Shown here piece after piece: positions 56,025 to 64,000 of a DNA stretch of 64,000 bases (positions within the stretch are counted from its first letter, which is position 1; each line of letters starts with the position of its first letter). This DNA comes from Flavobacteriaceae bacterium (GTDB lineage Bacteria; Bacteroidota; Bacteroidia; Flavobacteriales; Flavobacteriaceae). The translations under genes were made by a program, and so were the position numbers. The DNA lies in NCBI GenBank assembly GCA_023257625.1, contig JALRBW010000022.1, positions 1 to 64,000 of the forward strand. The letters are read 5' to 3'. The notes beneath the pieces were generated by a model. The model had not been told where the DNA came from, ran no database searches, and saw nothing but the letters and a program-made list of their open reading frames with translations.

Positions 56025-57794
56025 TTAGTTGGTCATTGATTTAAAATAATTGAACAATACCTGATCATTCAATTGACGAGGTGTCTCAATTTCAATAAGC
56101 TTTGGTCGTTTATCATTTGCAAAAAAACGAGTAAGCTTTTCTTTCAATCGCCACTTTGAACGGATTATTTGGTAGTCAATATCGAATGTTTTAGCAATGT
56201 ATTTTGCATTACGATGATGTAACGTTTCAAAATAGGTGTCAAATATTGGTGTATCTTTTTCTCCGGGTAAAATTCTAAAAATTCCTCCCCCATTATTATT
56301 AATTAAAATGATTTTAAAATTTGAAGGTATATGGTTATTCCACAATCCATTACAATCATAAAAAAAACTCAAATCGCCTGTGACAAGAAGTGTGGGCAAA
56401 GCATTGATTTGAGCTGCTCCAACAGCAGTAGAAGTACTTCCGTCTATTCCACTTGTACCTCGATTACTAAAAATTTGAATTCCTTTAGGCCAATTCAAAA
56501 GTTGCGTATATCTAATTGAAGAACTGTTTGAAACTTGAAGATGATAAGAAGGCGGGATTACCTCTGATAGAGTTTTAAAAACATAAAAATCTGAAAATGG
56601 TAGAGTCTTTAAATATTCTTGTCCTCTATCCTTAAATTTATTGTAAATAGTTAAAACAGTAGTTTGAAAAGAACTATTAATATTACTCGAAAAATTCGTA
56701 TATATACTTTTTAAAAAGGCATTTGGAGAACATTTAAAATGCTGATTCAAACAATAATAAGTATTGTATGCTTTTTTAGGATCGACATGCCAATGCTGTT
56801 CAGGATGGTTTTTGCGAAGAAAGGCTTTAATTTTTTTGGAAACTACCATTCCTCCAATAGTTAATAATATTGAGGGGGTTATAGATTTTAAATCAGTCTC
56901 AATTTGCTCCAAGGGTGCCATAAGAGTGTCTATTGAAGCTATTCCCTTTTTTATAAAGGTGTTTGAGGTAGTTTCTGTAAAAACAACTACGGATGAATCA
57001 TCACACAGCTGGTTTACCCAATCTTCATCCAATTGATTTGGCGCTAATTGTCCAATAATTACCCACTTTTTTGGTGCTGCGTGCCATAGGGATTTAAAAG
57101 TACTCATTTCATTTTCTGAAATTGATTCTTCTTTTCTCTGTAAGGAATAATCTTTTAAAGGAAATTCCGTTTCTGTCATTCCGTATAAAGGCTCTTCCAT
57201 TGGAATATTTAAATGAACTGGTCCATTACGTAGTATAGCAGCTGATAGCACCCTAACAATTTCCTTTTCATTATGCTGTTGGTGTTTGTATTGAACATCT
57301 TCAACAACCTTTTGCTTTGCCCCGTTGGTTAAAAATGTCTGAAGAGGATTTGCAATTAGTGTTGAAGTAGCATGAATTACATCTGGAAGTAGAGAGGCTT
57401 GTGCTTCTATGTGAGAAGAGAAAATATTTTCTTGACGTATGGTTTGCCCATCACCAATATCAATATTGTGAGGCATCCTATCGGCAGATAAAACCACTAA
57501 AGGAATATTACTATAATAGGCTTCTGCTATGGCAGGATAAAAATTAAGAATTGCAGATCCTGAGGTACATACCAATGCAACAGGATGGTTTAACTGTTGT
57601 GCCATACCCAATGCGAAGAATGCAGCAGCACGCTCATCAACTATACTGTACGTAATGAAATTAGGATGTGAAACAAACCCATTTGTTAAAGGGGCATTTC
57701 TTGAGCCCGGACAAATTACAACACGTTGGATGTTAAAGGAGCTACAAATGCGAACCACAGTTTGCGCTATAGGAATAGAAGGGTATTTTTGCAT
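56025..57794 (-). CDS. menD: 2-succinyl-5-enolpyruvyl-6-hydroxy-3-cyclohexene-1-carboxylate synthase
   Basis: ThDP enzyme joining isochorismate and 2-oxoglutarate, the committed step to menaquinone. 589 residues with ThDP-activating Glu in DERAAAFFALGMA, LVCTSGSAILNFYPAIAEA and the ThDP-Mg motif GDLSFFYDCNGLWNN (GDx...N). The ATG at 57794 is preferred over GTG five codons upstream (57809), because a -7 element (57816-57823) would put transcription initiation at about the GTG. A separate promoter inside the men cluster is therefore possible. Confidence 0.95.
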   Translation of the reverse strand: MQKYPSIPIAQTVVRICSSFNIQRVVICPGSRNAPLTNGFVSHPNFITYSIVDERAAAFFALGMAQQLNHPVALVCTSGSAILNFYPAIAEAYYSNIPLVVLSADRMPHNIDIGDGQTIRQENIFSSHIEAQASLLPDVIHATSTLIANPLQTFLTNGAKQKVVEDVQYKHQQHNEKEIVRVLSAAILRNGPVHLNIPMEEPLYGMTETEFPLKDYSLQRKEESISENEMSTFKSLWHAAPKKWVIIGQLAPNQLDEDWVNQLCDDSSVVVFTETTSNTFIKKGIASIDTLMAPLEQIETDLKSITPSILLTIGGMVVSKKIKAFLRKNHPEQHWHVDPKKAYNTYYCLNQHFKCSPNAFLKSIYTNFSSNINSSFQTTVLTIYNKFKDRGQEYLKTLPFSDFYVFKTLSEVIPPSYHLQVSNSSSIRYTQLLNWPKGIQIFSNRGTSGIDGSTSTAVGAAQINALPTLLVTGDLSFFYDCNGLWNNHIPSNFKIILINNNGGGIFRILPGEKDTPIFDTYFETLHHRNAKYIAKTFDIDYQIIRSKWRLKEKLTRFFANDKRPKLIEIETPRQLNDQVLFNYFKSMTN

Positions 57795-57815
57795 ATCATT
57801 CTTCACCACCGGTCA

Positions 57816-57823
57816 CAAAAGTA
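57816..57823 (-). promoter_or_regulatory. Putative -7 promoter element of menD
   Basis: The minus strand reads TACTTTTG (TAnnTTTG), 21 bases before the menD ATG. It touches the distal arm of a large dyad. Confidence 0.45.
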
Positions 57824-57878
57824 CAAAACAAGCTGGTTTAAACCTTTTTAAAAAGGGTGTTTAACCAAATTTTTGTAC
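57821..57878. promoter_or_regulatory. 58-base imperfect dyad at the menD promoter
   Basis: GTACAAAA (57821-57828) mirrors TTTTGTAC (57871-57878). Inside, TGGTTTAAAC (57834-57843) mirrors GTTTAACCA (57859-57867), and the centre is TTTTTAAAAA (57845-57854). The two 29-base arms are related by dyad symmetry with several mismatches. Its position over the -7 to -60 region suggests an operator. Confidence 0.45.
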
Positions 57879-57923
57879 CTTTCGTCTACCCAAATCCTTG
57901 AATTTAAACCCTACCGGCACTGA

Positions 57924-57959
57924 AACCCTAAACTATCGGGTTTTGGTGTTTTTAGGGTT
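57924..57959 (-). repeat. 9-base inverted repeat between menF and menD
   Basis: AACCCTAAA (57924-57932) and TTTAGGGTT (57951-57959) pair across 18 bases. It is 42 bases after the menF stop. There is no T run after it on the minus strand, so a terminator role is uncertain. It may be an attenuator or processing hairpin. Confidence 0.35.
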
Positions 57960-58000
57960 ACTGTTTTCCTACAAAATAAATACTTATTCTTTTTAAAAAT

Positions 58001-59035
58001 TCAACCTGAGATAGTTTTTAATTTTCGTTGTGTTTCTTCCCATTCTTTTTGCGGATCACTATCTTTTGTAATACCCGCACCTGCATACATTAATACTTTA
58101 TTTGAAAAATATTGAGCGCAACGTAAATTGACAAATAATTGAATTGAATCATTTGATATTGGACCAAAGAATCCTGTGTAAAAAGAACGATTATAACCCT
58201 CATATTGGCTAATAAAAGTCAAGGCTTCTTTTTTAGGAATTCCTCCAACTGCTGGTGTGGGATGTAAACTTTTTACTATTTCTCCGATGTGATTTTTGTT
58301 TTTAGGAAAAATAAAGTTTGTGCATAAATGAACCAAATGCCCTGCTTTCCTTGAATGTGTTTCTCCTTTTTTAACTTCATTTTGAGCATAATGTTGCAAC
58401 AAGTCCTTTTCAATTTGTTGGACCACTAACTCTTGTTCGTTTTTTTCTTTTTTAGTCCATCTGGGAATAGAAGTTTTAGCCAGTTGGGTAGCGGCAAGTG
58501 CCATAGTAGTAAACCTTTGACCCTCTGAAGAAATAAGTTGTTCAGGACTTGCTCCAAACCAAGTTCCCACTTTAGGATGAACAAAAAGATACACCATTGC
58601 GTTTGGATAATTTTGTTCTAAAGACAAAAAAAGTTCTTCAAGGGGTTTATTGGCTTTACCTTTGACTCTGCGTGTTAAAACAACTTTTTTAAATTTCCCT
58701 AAAGCAATTTCTTTTTTTGCTTTTTCAACTTTATTTTTAAATACTACTCGATCCTCTTCTTTTTCAGAATATGAAATTAGTTGTGAGAATGATTTTCCTT
58801 TCTTAGAAATCGAAATGCGCTCTGAATTTGTGTTTGGAATAAAAGGGATAATTGAGGCTTTATCAAAAGGAGCCATTATAAAACCATTTACATTTAAATC
58901 GATTGAAGTATTTAATATGTTATCCTTTTGGTAATAAAGTTGAATAAACGAATCCTCAGGTAATCGAAACACTACAAATGCATTATTCTCATAAATGCGT
59001 TTTTTTAAGTGTTCTCGCAATGTGTTGTAAGTCAT
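58001..59035 (-). CDS. menF: Isochorismate synthase (chorismate-binding family)
   Basis: Converts chorismate to isochorismate, the entry to menaquinone synthesis. 344 residues. C-terminal chorismate-binding domain with KVVLTRRVKGKA, GTWFGASPEQLIS, HPTPAVGGIPKKEAL, YNRSFYTGFFGP and the final YAGAGITKDSDPQKEWEETQRKLKT. It is shorter than E. coli MenF (431), as in many Bacteroidota. An entC-type siderophore role is unlikely given the operon. Confidence 0.92.
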   Translation of the reverse strand: MTYNTLREHLKKRIYENNAFVVFRLPEDSFIQLYYQKDNILNTSIDLNVNGFIMAPFDKASIIPFIPNTNSERISISKKGKSFSQLISYSEKEEDRVVFKNKVEKAKKEIALGKFKKVVLTRRVKGKANKPLEELFLSLEQNYPNAMVYLFVHPKVGTWFGASPEQLISSEGQRFTTMALAATQLAKTSIPRWTKKEKNEQELVVQQIEKDLLQHYAQNEVKKGETHSRKAGHLVHLCTNFIFPKNKNHIGEIVKSLHPTPAVGGIPKKEALTFISQYEGYNRSFYTGFFGPISNDSIQLFVNLRCAQYFSNKVLMYAGAGITKDSDPQKEWEETQRKLKTISG

Positions 59036-59038
59036 TTG

Positions 59039-59452
59039 CTATTTACTTCTAGCTATAGTTGTTAGGGTACAAAGTGTTATCAATTGACTATCCTCGTCTT
59101 CAATTCTTATTTCCCAAAGTTGAAGGGTTTTACCTTGATGTTGTGGTCTTGCAGTTGCATAAACATACCCTGAATGAGCACTCTTAAGATGTCGGGCAGT
59201 GATTTCAATGCCACGCACTTGCATATTAGGATCTCGATTTAAAATAAAAACAGCAGCACTTCCCACGCTTTCAGCTAGAGCTGCAGTAGCACCACCGTGT
59301 AATATACCGTCAGGTTGATGCACTTTTGAAGTGACAGGCATGCGTGCAGTTAGAAAATCTTCTCCTACGTCAATAAAATCAATGGATAAGGTTTCCATAA
59401 GGGTGTTTTTGCAAATGGCATTTGCCATTTTTAGTATTTCATTCTTTTCCAT
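59039..59452 (-). CDS. PaaI-type hotdog thioesterase, candidate DHNA-CoA hydrolase
   Basis: 137 residues, hotdog fold, with the active-site HGG at 52-54 and Glu61 (LHGGATAALAES), the arrangement of the PaaI/YdiI/EntH group. YdiI-like enzymes hydrolyse DHNA-CoA in menaquinone synthesis. The gene lies three bases before menF at the head of the men cluster, and no other DHNA-CoA thioesterase is seen there. The function is inferred from context. Confidence 0.85.
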   Translation of the reverse strand: MEKNEILKMANAICKNTLMETLSIDFIDVGEDFLTARMPVTSKVHQPDGILHGGATAALAESVGSAAVFILNRDPNMQVRGIEITARHLKSAHSGYVYATARPQHQGKTLQLWEIRIEDEDSQLITLCTLTTIARSK

Positions 59453-59472
59453 TGTTCTCTTTTTGCTAAAAT

Positions 59473-59508
59473 AAGAAAACCTTCTGTAGCCTTACAGAAG
59501 GTTTTCTT
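59473..59508 (-). terminator. Strong intrinsic terminator after dnaK
   Basis: A perfect 16-base stem (59473-59488 with 59493-59508) with a four-base loop. On the minus strand the stem ends in a T-rich tract. It begins 18 bases after the dnaK stop. Confidence 0.88.
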
Positions 59509-59526
59509 TAGTAATTGAAAAAGTGT

Positions 59527-61431
59527 TTATTTCACTTCTTCAAAATCAACATCTTGCACATCGTCTCCTTTTGCAGCAGAAGCATTAGGCTCTGATTGTC
59601 CATCTTGTTTTCCTGTATTTCCGGACTCAGCTTGCGCTTTGTACATTTCTTCTGATGCATTTTTCCAAGCTTCATTAATAGCTTCAAGTGATTTATCAAT
59701 AGCTTCAATATCTTTAGTTGCATGAGCTTTTTTCAAATCTGCTAATGCTGTTTCAATAGGTGTTTTTTTATCTACTGATAGTTTGTCTCCAAATTCCTTT
59801 AATTGCTTCTCTGTTTGGAAAATCATCTGATCGGCACTATTCAATTTATCAACTTGTTCTTTTGCTTTTTTATCGGCATCAGCATTTGCTTCAGCTTCTT
59901 GTTTCATACGTTCAATTTCTTCTTCAGTCAAACCTGATGATGCTTCGATTCGAATGTCCTGAGATTTGTTTGTGGCTTTATCTAGAGCACTTACCTTAAT
60001 TATCCCATTGGCATCTATATCAAAGGTTACTTCAATTTGAGGCGTTCCTCTTGGGGCTGGAGGTATACCATCTAAATGAAACCGTCCGATTGTTTTATTA
60101 TCATTGGCCATTGAACGCTCACCTTGTAAAACATGAATTTCTACTGAAGGTTGACTATCTGCAGCGGTAGAAAATACTTGTGATTTTTTAGTTGGAATTG
60201 TAGTATTAGATTCAATTAAACGAGTCATAACCCCTCCCATTGTTTCAATTCCTAATGAGAGTGGTGTTACATCTAGTAAAAGAACATCTTTTACATCACC
60301 CGATAAAACTCCACCTTGAATGGCTGCTCCAACAGCAACTACTTCATCAGGATTTACTCCTTTTGAGGGTTTTTTCCCAAAGAATTTCTCTACCTCCTCT
60401 TGAATTACAGGAATACGTGTAGATCCACCTACTAAAATTATTTCATCGATATCTGATTTGGAAAGTCCCGCATCTTCTAAAGCTTTTTTAACTGGAGCCA
60501 TTGAGCGCTTGACTAACTCGTCTGCTAATTTTTCAAAATTTGCACGAGTTAAAGAGGTCACTAAGTGTTTAGGCCCTGTTTCAGTAGCAGTCACATAAGG
60601 CAAGTTAATTTCTGTTTGTGTGGAAGAAGACAATTCAATTTTAGCTTTTTCAGCAGCTTCTTTTAACCTTTGAAGTGCCATTGGATCCTTACGCAAGTCA
60701 ATTTCTTCATCTTTGATAAAAGTTTCAGCCAAAAAGTCAATAATTACTTGGTCAAAATCATCTCCACCTAAGTGGGTATCTCCATTGGTTGAAAGTACTT
60801 CAAAAACACCATCTCCCAACTCTAAAATTGAAATATCAAACGTACCACCCCCAAGATCGTAAACAGCTATTTTTTTGTCAGAACCACCTTTATCTAAACC
60901 ATAGGCCAGAGCAGCCGCAGTAGGCTCATTAATTATTCTTTGCACTTTTAATCCGGCAATTTCACCTGCTTCTTTTGTAGCTTGACGTTGTGAATCATTA
61001 AAATAGGCAGGTACTGTAATAACAGCTTCCGTAACATCTTGTCCTAGATAATCTTCTGCTGTTTTCTTCATTTTTTGAAGTGTCATTGCAGAAAGCTCCT
61101 GTGGACTATATAGGCGACCATCAATATCCACTCTGGGTGTATCATTATCTCCTTTTACTACTTTGTAAGCAACAGAGGATACTTCTTTTTTAGATTCAGA
61201 AAACTTATTCCCCATAAAGCGCTTAATAGATGCTATCGTTTTGGTGGGATTAGTCACTGCTTGCCGTTTGGCTGGGTCACCCACTTTTATTTCGCCTCCA
61301 TCTACAAATGCAATAACTGAGGGCGTAGTTCTTTTTCCTTCAGCATTGGGTATTACTACAGGCTCATTTCCTTCCATTACGGATACACATGAATTCGTAG
61401 TGCCTAAATCAATTCCAATTATTTTACTCAT
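59527..61431 (-). CDS. dnaK: Chaperone DnaK (Hsp70)
   Basis: ATP-driven chaperone working with DnaJ and GrpE. 634 residues: nucleotide-binding domain starting [14 protein letters not shown], with [17 protein letters not shown] and [11 protein letters not shown], then the substrate-binding domain ([13 protein letters not shown], about 390) and the lid and tail ending [11 protein letters not shown], whose acidic end is the EEVD-like form. No dnaJ or grpE is adjacent. It appears monocistronic, with a terminator downstream and a TGNCA-rich region upstream. Confidence 0.98.
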   Translation of the reverse strand: MSKIIGIDLGTTNSCVSVMEGNEPVVIPNAEGKRTTPSVIAFVDGGEIKVGDPAKRQAVTNPTKTIASIKRFMGNKFSESKKEVSSVAYKVVKGDNDTPRVDIDGRLYSPQELSAMTLQKMKKTAEDYLGQDVTEAVITVPAYFNDSQRQATKEAGEIAGLKVQRIINEPTAAALAYGLDKGGSDKKIAVYDLGGGTFDISILELGDGVFEVLSTNGDTHLGGDDFDQVIIDFLAETFIKDEEIDLRKDPMALQRLKEAAEKAKIELSSSTQTEINLPYVTATETGPKHLVTSLTRANFEKLADELVKRSMAPVKKALEDAGLSKSDIDEIILVGGSTRIPVIQEEVEKFFGKKPSKGVNPDEVVAVGAAIQGGVLSGDVKDVLLLDVTPLSLGIETMGGVMTRLIESNTTIPTKKSQVFSTAADSQPSVEIHVLQGERSMANDNKTIGRFHLDGIPPAPRGTPQIEVTFDIDANGIIKVSALDKATNKSQDIRIEASSGLTEEEIERMKQEAEANADADKKAKEQVDKLNSADQMIFQTEKQLKEFGDKLSVDKKTPIETALADLKKAHATKDIEAIDKSLEAINEAWKNASEEMYKAQAESGNTGKQDGQSEPNASAAKGDDVQDVDFEEVK

Positions 61432-61450
61432 GATATTTTTAAATAGGTTG

Positions 61451-61505
61451 TGTCATAAACATTGTCAAGCATTATGCCAAAATAAAATTACTGACACCTT
61501 GGCAG
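61451..61505 (-). promoter_or_regulatory. Cluster of five TGNCA motifs upstream of dnaK, candidate heat-shock control region
   Basis: TGTCA at 61451 and 61463, TGCCA at 61475, TGACA at 61492 and TGGCA at 61500. The last two form the near-palindrome CTGACA-CCT-TGGCAG (61491-61505, one mismatched pair). The first three are spaced exactly 12 bases apart. The cluster lies 20-74 bases before the dnaK ATG. No CIRCE or sigma-32-type promoter is seen. Confidence 0.45.
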
Positions 61506-61589
61506 TTTAATTTATTTTATTCTAAAGTTTAGTTTTTTGAAAAATTAAACGCCCTTAAAATCCAAAATCATTGTGATAAAAAGAAATAC

Positions 61590-61597
61590 TATTTTTG
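61590..61597 (+). promoter_or_regulatory. Putative -7 promoter element of panB
   Basis: TATTTTTG matches TAnnTTTG, ten bases before the panB ATG (16 if translation starts at the third codon). A TTG at 61571-61573 is a possible -33 element, with spacing of only 16 bases. Confidence 0.45.
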
Positions 61598-61607
61598 ATA
61601 AAAAAAT

Positions 61608-62426
61608 ATGTCAATGTCTAAGAAAACATATTCTCGAATCACAACTAAAACACTTCAAGAGTTAAAAAAGCAGGGTGAAAAAATTGCTATGCTCACAGCA
61701 TATGATTTTACATTAGCTGGACTTGTAGATCAAGCAGGTGTAGATGTTATATTAGTTGGCGACTCAGCGTCAAACGTTATGGCAGGCCATGAAACTACAC
61801 TTCCCATTACACTTGATCAAATGATCTATCATGCGAGCAGCGTTGTTCGTGGTGTCAAGCGGGCATTAGTAGTTGTTGATTTACCCTTTGGAGCGTATCA
61901 AGCCGATTCTAAAGAAGCGTTGCGTTCTGCCATAAGAATTATGAAAGAATCAGGGGCACATGCTGTTAAACTGGAAGGTGGTTTTGAAGTAAAAGAATCT
62001 ATTGAGCGTATATTAAAAGCTGGAATTCCTGTTATGGGTCATTTAGGACTTACCCCTCAATCGATATACAAATTTGGAACTTATACTGTTCGAGCTAAAG
62101 AAAACCAAGAGGCGGAACAATTACTTTTTGATGTAAAAATGCTTGAATCTTTAGGGTGCTTTGGTATAGTACTTGAAAAAATTCCTGCTCAATTAGCTGA
62201 AAAAGCAGCTAACTCAGTAGAAATTCCTATAATTGGCATTGGAGCCGGTAAACATGTAGATGGTCAGGTTTTGGTTCTTCACGATATGCTGGGTATGAGT
62301 AAAGAATTTAGTCCCCGATTTCTTCGTCGTTATGCTGACTTACACAGTATTATTCATTCTGCTGTGGCTAATTATTCCTCAGATGTCAAAACCCACGATT
62401 TTCCTAATGCTAATGAACAATATTAA
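61608..62426 (+). CDS. panB: 3-methyl-2-oxobutanoate hydroxymethyltransferase
   Basis: First step of pantothenate synthesis: adds a hydroxymethyl group from methylene-THF to 2-oxoisovalerate. 272 residues with [48 protein letters not shown] and [20 protein letters not shown]. The start could be Met1 or Met3. Linked by function to coaBC and coaE, which are elsewhere in the window. One base is shared by neither gene, and rluA begins directly after the stop. Confidence 0.96.
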   Translation: MSMSKKTYSRITTKTLQELKKQGEKIAMLTAYDFTLAGLVDQAGVDVILVGDSASNVMAGHETTLPITLDQMIYHASSVVRGVKRALVVVDLPFGAYQADSKEALRSAIRIMKESGAHAVKLEGGFEVKESIERILKAGIPVMGHLGLTPQSIYKFGTYTVRAKENQEAEQLLFDVKMLESLGCFGIVLEKIPAQLAEKAANSVEIPIIGIGAGKHVDGQVLVLHDMLGMSKEFSPRFLRRYADLHSIIHSAVANYSSDVKTHDFPNANEQY

Positions 62427-63128
62427 ATGTCCTTTACTAGTTTAGAATCGCGTATTTTGTTTGAAGACAACCATCTAATTATGGTCAACAAAATTTCGGG
62501 TGAATTAGTTCAAGGTGATCAAACTGGAGATATCCCATTGGTTGAAAAAGTAAAAAGTTATCTTAAGAAGAAATACAATAAACCGGGGGCTGTTTTTTTA
62601 GGAGTAGTTCATCGAATTGACAGACCTACTTCTGGTATTATCCTCTTTGCTAAAACATCTAAAGCGTTAACTCGTTTGAATGAACAATTTAAAAATAGAC
62701 TGCCCAACAAAAGTTATTGGGCAATTGTATCTAAAAATTTTCCTGATCAAAATGGAAAACTTATCCATTGGATGACTAGAAACACTCAACAAAATAAATC
62801 TAAAGCGCATTCAAAACCTGTCCCTAATGCCAAAGAAGCTCGTTTACATTATGTGAAATTAATTGAATTGGATAGATATTCTATACTTGAAATAAAGTTA
62901 GAAACTGGAAGACACCATCAAATTAGAGCCCAATTAAGTGAATTTGGTTTTCCAATAGTGGGTGATCTAAAATATGGAGCGGCAAGAAGCAATAAAGATG
63001 GTAGCATCTGTCTTCACGCTAAAAAGTTACAGATTGATCATCCTGTTACTCAAAAAACAATTACCATTTCCGCTGAGTTACCTGAAAGTGGGATATGGAA
63101 GGTCGTTCCTTTCGATTTAGTGAATTAG
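62427..63128 (+). CDS. RluA-family RNA pseudouridine synthase
   Basis: 233 residues. The catalytic motif is HRIDRPTSGI (Asp65) and the later LETGRHHQIRAQLSEFGFPIVGDLKYGA is diagnostic of the family. There is no N-terminal S4 domain, so it belongs to the short YqcB/TruC-like class. The target uridine cannot be predicted. It follows the panB stop directly and its last 68 bases overlap a convergent gene. Confidence 0.93.
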   Translation: MSFTSLESRILFEDNHLIMVNKISGELVQGDQTGDIPLVEKVKSYLKKKYNKPGAVFLGVVHRIDRPTSGIILFAKTSKALTRLNEQFKNRLPNKSYWAIVSKNFPDQNGKLIHWMTRNTQQNKSKAHSKPVPNAKEARLHYVKLIELDRYSILEIKLETGRHHQIRAQLSEFGFPIVGDLKYGAARSNKDGSICLHAKKLQIDHPVTQKTITISAELPESGIWKVVPFDLVN

Positions 63129-64000
63129 CCTTATCCCTAATAATTTGAGCTATTGAAACATTTTTTATTTTACTTTCCAACCATGATAAAATATCAAGAT
63201 ATAAGAAAGACCGACGTTCATAAGGATCGAATTCATATTGTTTAAGCTCGTCATATAGTTTCTCAAATGCACCCTTAAGTTCATTAGGAAAAATATCTCC
63301 TAACCCTCTTACAAAACGAATCATAGCTTTTTGTACTTCATGCAAGTCATTCATTTTAATTAAGAACTTATAGGTTTCACGTAATTGAGATTCTAAATGA
63401 TAATCAAAACCAGCTTCATAATGAGCAAAAATGTTTAAAACCCTTGAGAAACAAAGTAAATCCTCACGCATTTTTAAACGTTTATTACTAATAATTTTGT
63501 CAAGATAAGCAATACAATTTTCATAATCTTGAACTCCAAAATATACACATGCGATTTTATAATAAAACAACATTACATGATGAGGGTCAATTTGGTTTTG
63601 ATATTCTTTTATTCCTTTTTTAATTTCAGGAATTAAGATTTGAGCTTCTTCAAAAGTACCTTCTAGAAAATGTAAATTAAGTCGATTACTATATTGAATT
63701 AAAAAATTTAATACGCTTAAATTATCATTGTTTGGAAAATTTGTACCCTTAGTTTGAAGAATCATTTGATGTAACACTTCTTTAAATTTAGAAGGGTACT
63801 TCAAAAGTGATAAACTCTCCATTAAATAGTTATTCCCCTTTAAGTAAAATACAGGGTGAATTTCTATCATTTGAGGGTTTTCCTCAAACATTTCAACCCA
63901 TTTTGCAGCATTACGGTAGGTAGAAAGAAAATCTTGAATCAAAAAGCTGTACCAAACATGGGCCTTGTAATACCATAATTTTTCACGAAAACCAAGAGTT
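63061..64000 (-). CDS. Hypothetical helical protein, 5' end beyond the window
   Basis: At least 313 codons. The frame stays open to the right edge (reading in as TLGFREKLWYYKAHVWYSF), so the N-terminus is outside the window and the in-frame TTG at 63942 is not the start. The sequence is mostly alpha-helical with aromatic-rich helices (YYKIACVYFGVQDYENCIAYLDK is TPR-like), suggesting a repeat scaffold, possibly TPR. There is no catalytic motif. The 3' end overlaps rluA by 68 bases in the opposite direction. Confidence 0.75.
   Translation of the reverse strand, partial: TLGFREKLWYYKAHVWYSFLIQDFLSTYRNAAKWVEMFEENPQMIEIHPVFYLKGNNYLMESLSLLKYPSKFKEVLHQMILQTKGTNFPNNDNLSVLNFLIQYSNRLNLHFLEGTFEEAQILIPEIKKGIKEYQNQIDPHHVMLFYYKIACVYFGVQDYENCIAYLDKIISNKRLKMREDLLCFSRVLNIFAHYEAGFDYHLESQLRETYKFLIKMNDLHEVQKAMIRFVRGLGDIFPNELKGAFEKLYDELKQYEFDPYERRSFLYLDILSWLESKIKNVSIAQIIRDKANSLNRKERPSISHFQVTQRKW

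Noticed and set aside
57901-57960. CRISPR-like or telomere-like repeats (AAACCCTA units)
   Set aside because: Only three irregularly spaced copies in mixed orientation. They form a hairpin, not an array.
61432-61607. CIRCE element upstream of dnaK
   Set aside because: No TTAGCACTC-N9-GAGTGCTAA or near match; only the TGNCA motifs are present.

Overview
The window is chromosomal DNA from a member of the Bacteroidota, almost certainly a flavobacterium (family Flavobacteriaceae or a close marine relative). The evidence is the low G+C content, the gene order (DUF6913-dapA-bamD-rpoZ-coaBC-DUF4835-recN-fabI; dnaA-LMW phosphatase-rsmI-like; aroQ-xerD; thrS-infC-rpmI-rplT), lineage families such as DUF4835, DUF6095, the CAL67264-type small membrane protein and the flavobacterial omega-like subunit, and many promoters carrying the Bacteroidota -7 element TAnnTTTG with little sign of Shine-Dalgarno sequences. 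About 97 percent of the window is coding. I see no rRNA, tRNA, CRISPR array, prophage, insertion sequence or integrated island. It is core chromosome, with interest concentrated in start codons, leaders, operators and a few small or decayed genes.

Layout. 1-8.4 kb (minus strand): asnB, a YtcJ-like amidohydrolase lipoprotein, and a tightly coupled pair made of an outer-membrane beta-barrel and a 1002-residue periplasmic TPR protein. 8.5-13.9 kb: ftsE, bipA/typA, a VIT-type transporter, aroQ, xerD and the response regulator of an RprXY-like two-component system, arranged in convergent pairs that overlap by four bases. 14-27.1 kb (minus): the histidine kinase, coaE, a 62-codon ORF that looks like the remains of ybbR, fabI, recN, DUF4835, coaBC, omega, bamD, dapA, DUF6913, ligA, prmC and an acetyltransferase. 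27.2-36.9 kb: ribD, a hotdog thioesterase, dnaA, a phosphatase and an RsmI-like methyltransferase, the dapF-acetyltransferase-mltG operon, an HtrA protease, trmD, a small lipoprotein and rplS. 37-49.5 kb: icd, murQ, a DUF6095 protein, thrS-infC-rpmI-rplT, a TonB-receptor-like barrel, a newly called 59-residue membrane protein, fumC, an acetyltransferase, ettA and a CAL67264-type protein. 49.6-59.5 kb: an acyl-CoA carboxylase carboxyltransferase, then an almost complete menaquinone operon (thioesterase-menF-menD-menB-menA-menC-CPBP protease-menE). 59.5-64 kb: dnaK, panB, an RluA-type pseudouridine synthase and a hypothetical gene that runs off the right edge.

How the genes fit together. The window supplies parts of the cell envelope (bamD, mltG, murQ, dapA/dapF, fabI), cofactors (coaBC, coaE and panB for CoA; ribD for riboflavin; the men cluster for menaquinone), central metabolism (icd, fumC) and translation or its control (infC, rpmI, rplT, rplS, trmD, thrS, prmC, ettA, bipA). 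The observations most worth checking are: infC probably initiates at AUA; a probable L19 leader lies before rplS; five TGNCA motifs lie before dnaK; a 58-bp dyad overlaps the menD promoter; a probable ybbR remnant sits before coaE; and the TPR-barrel pair has no assigned role.
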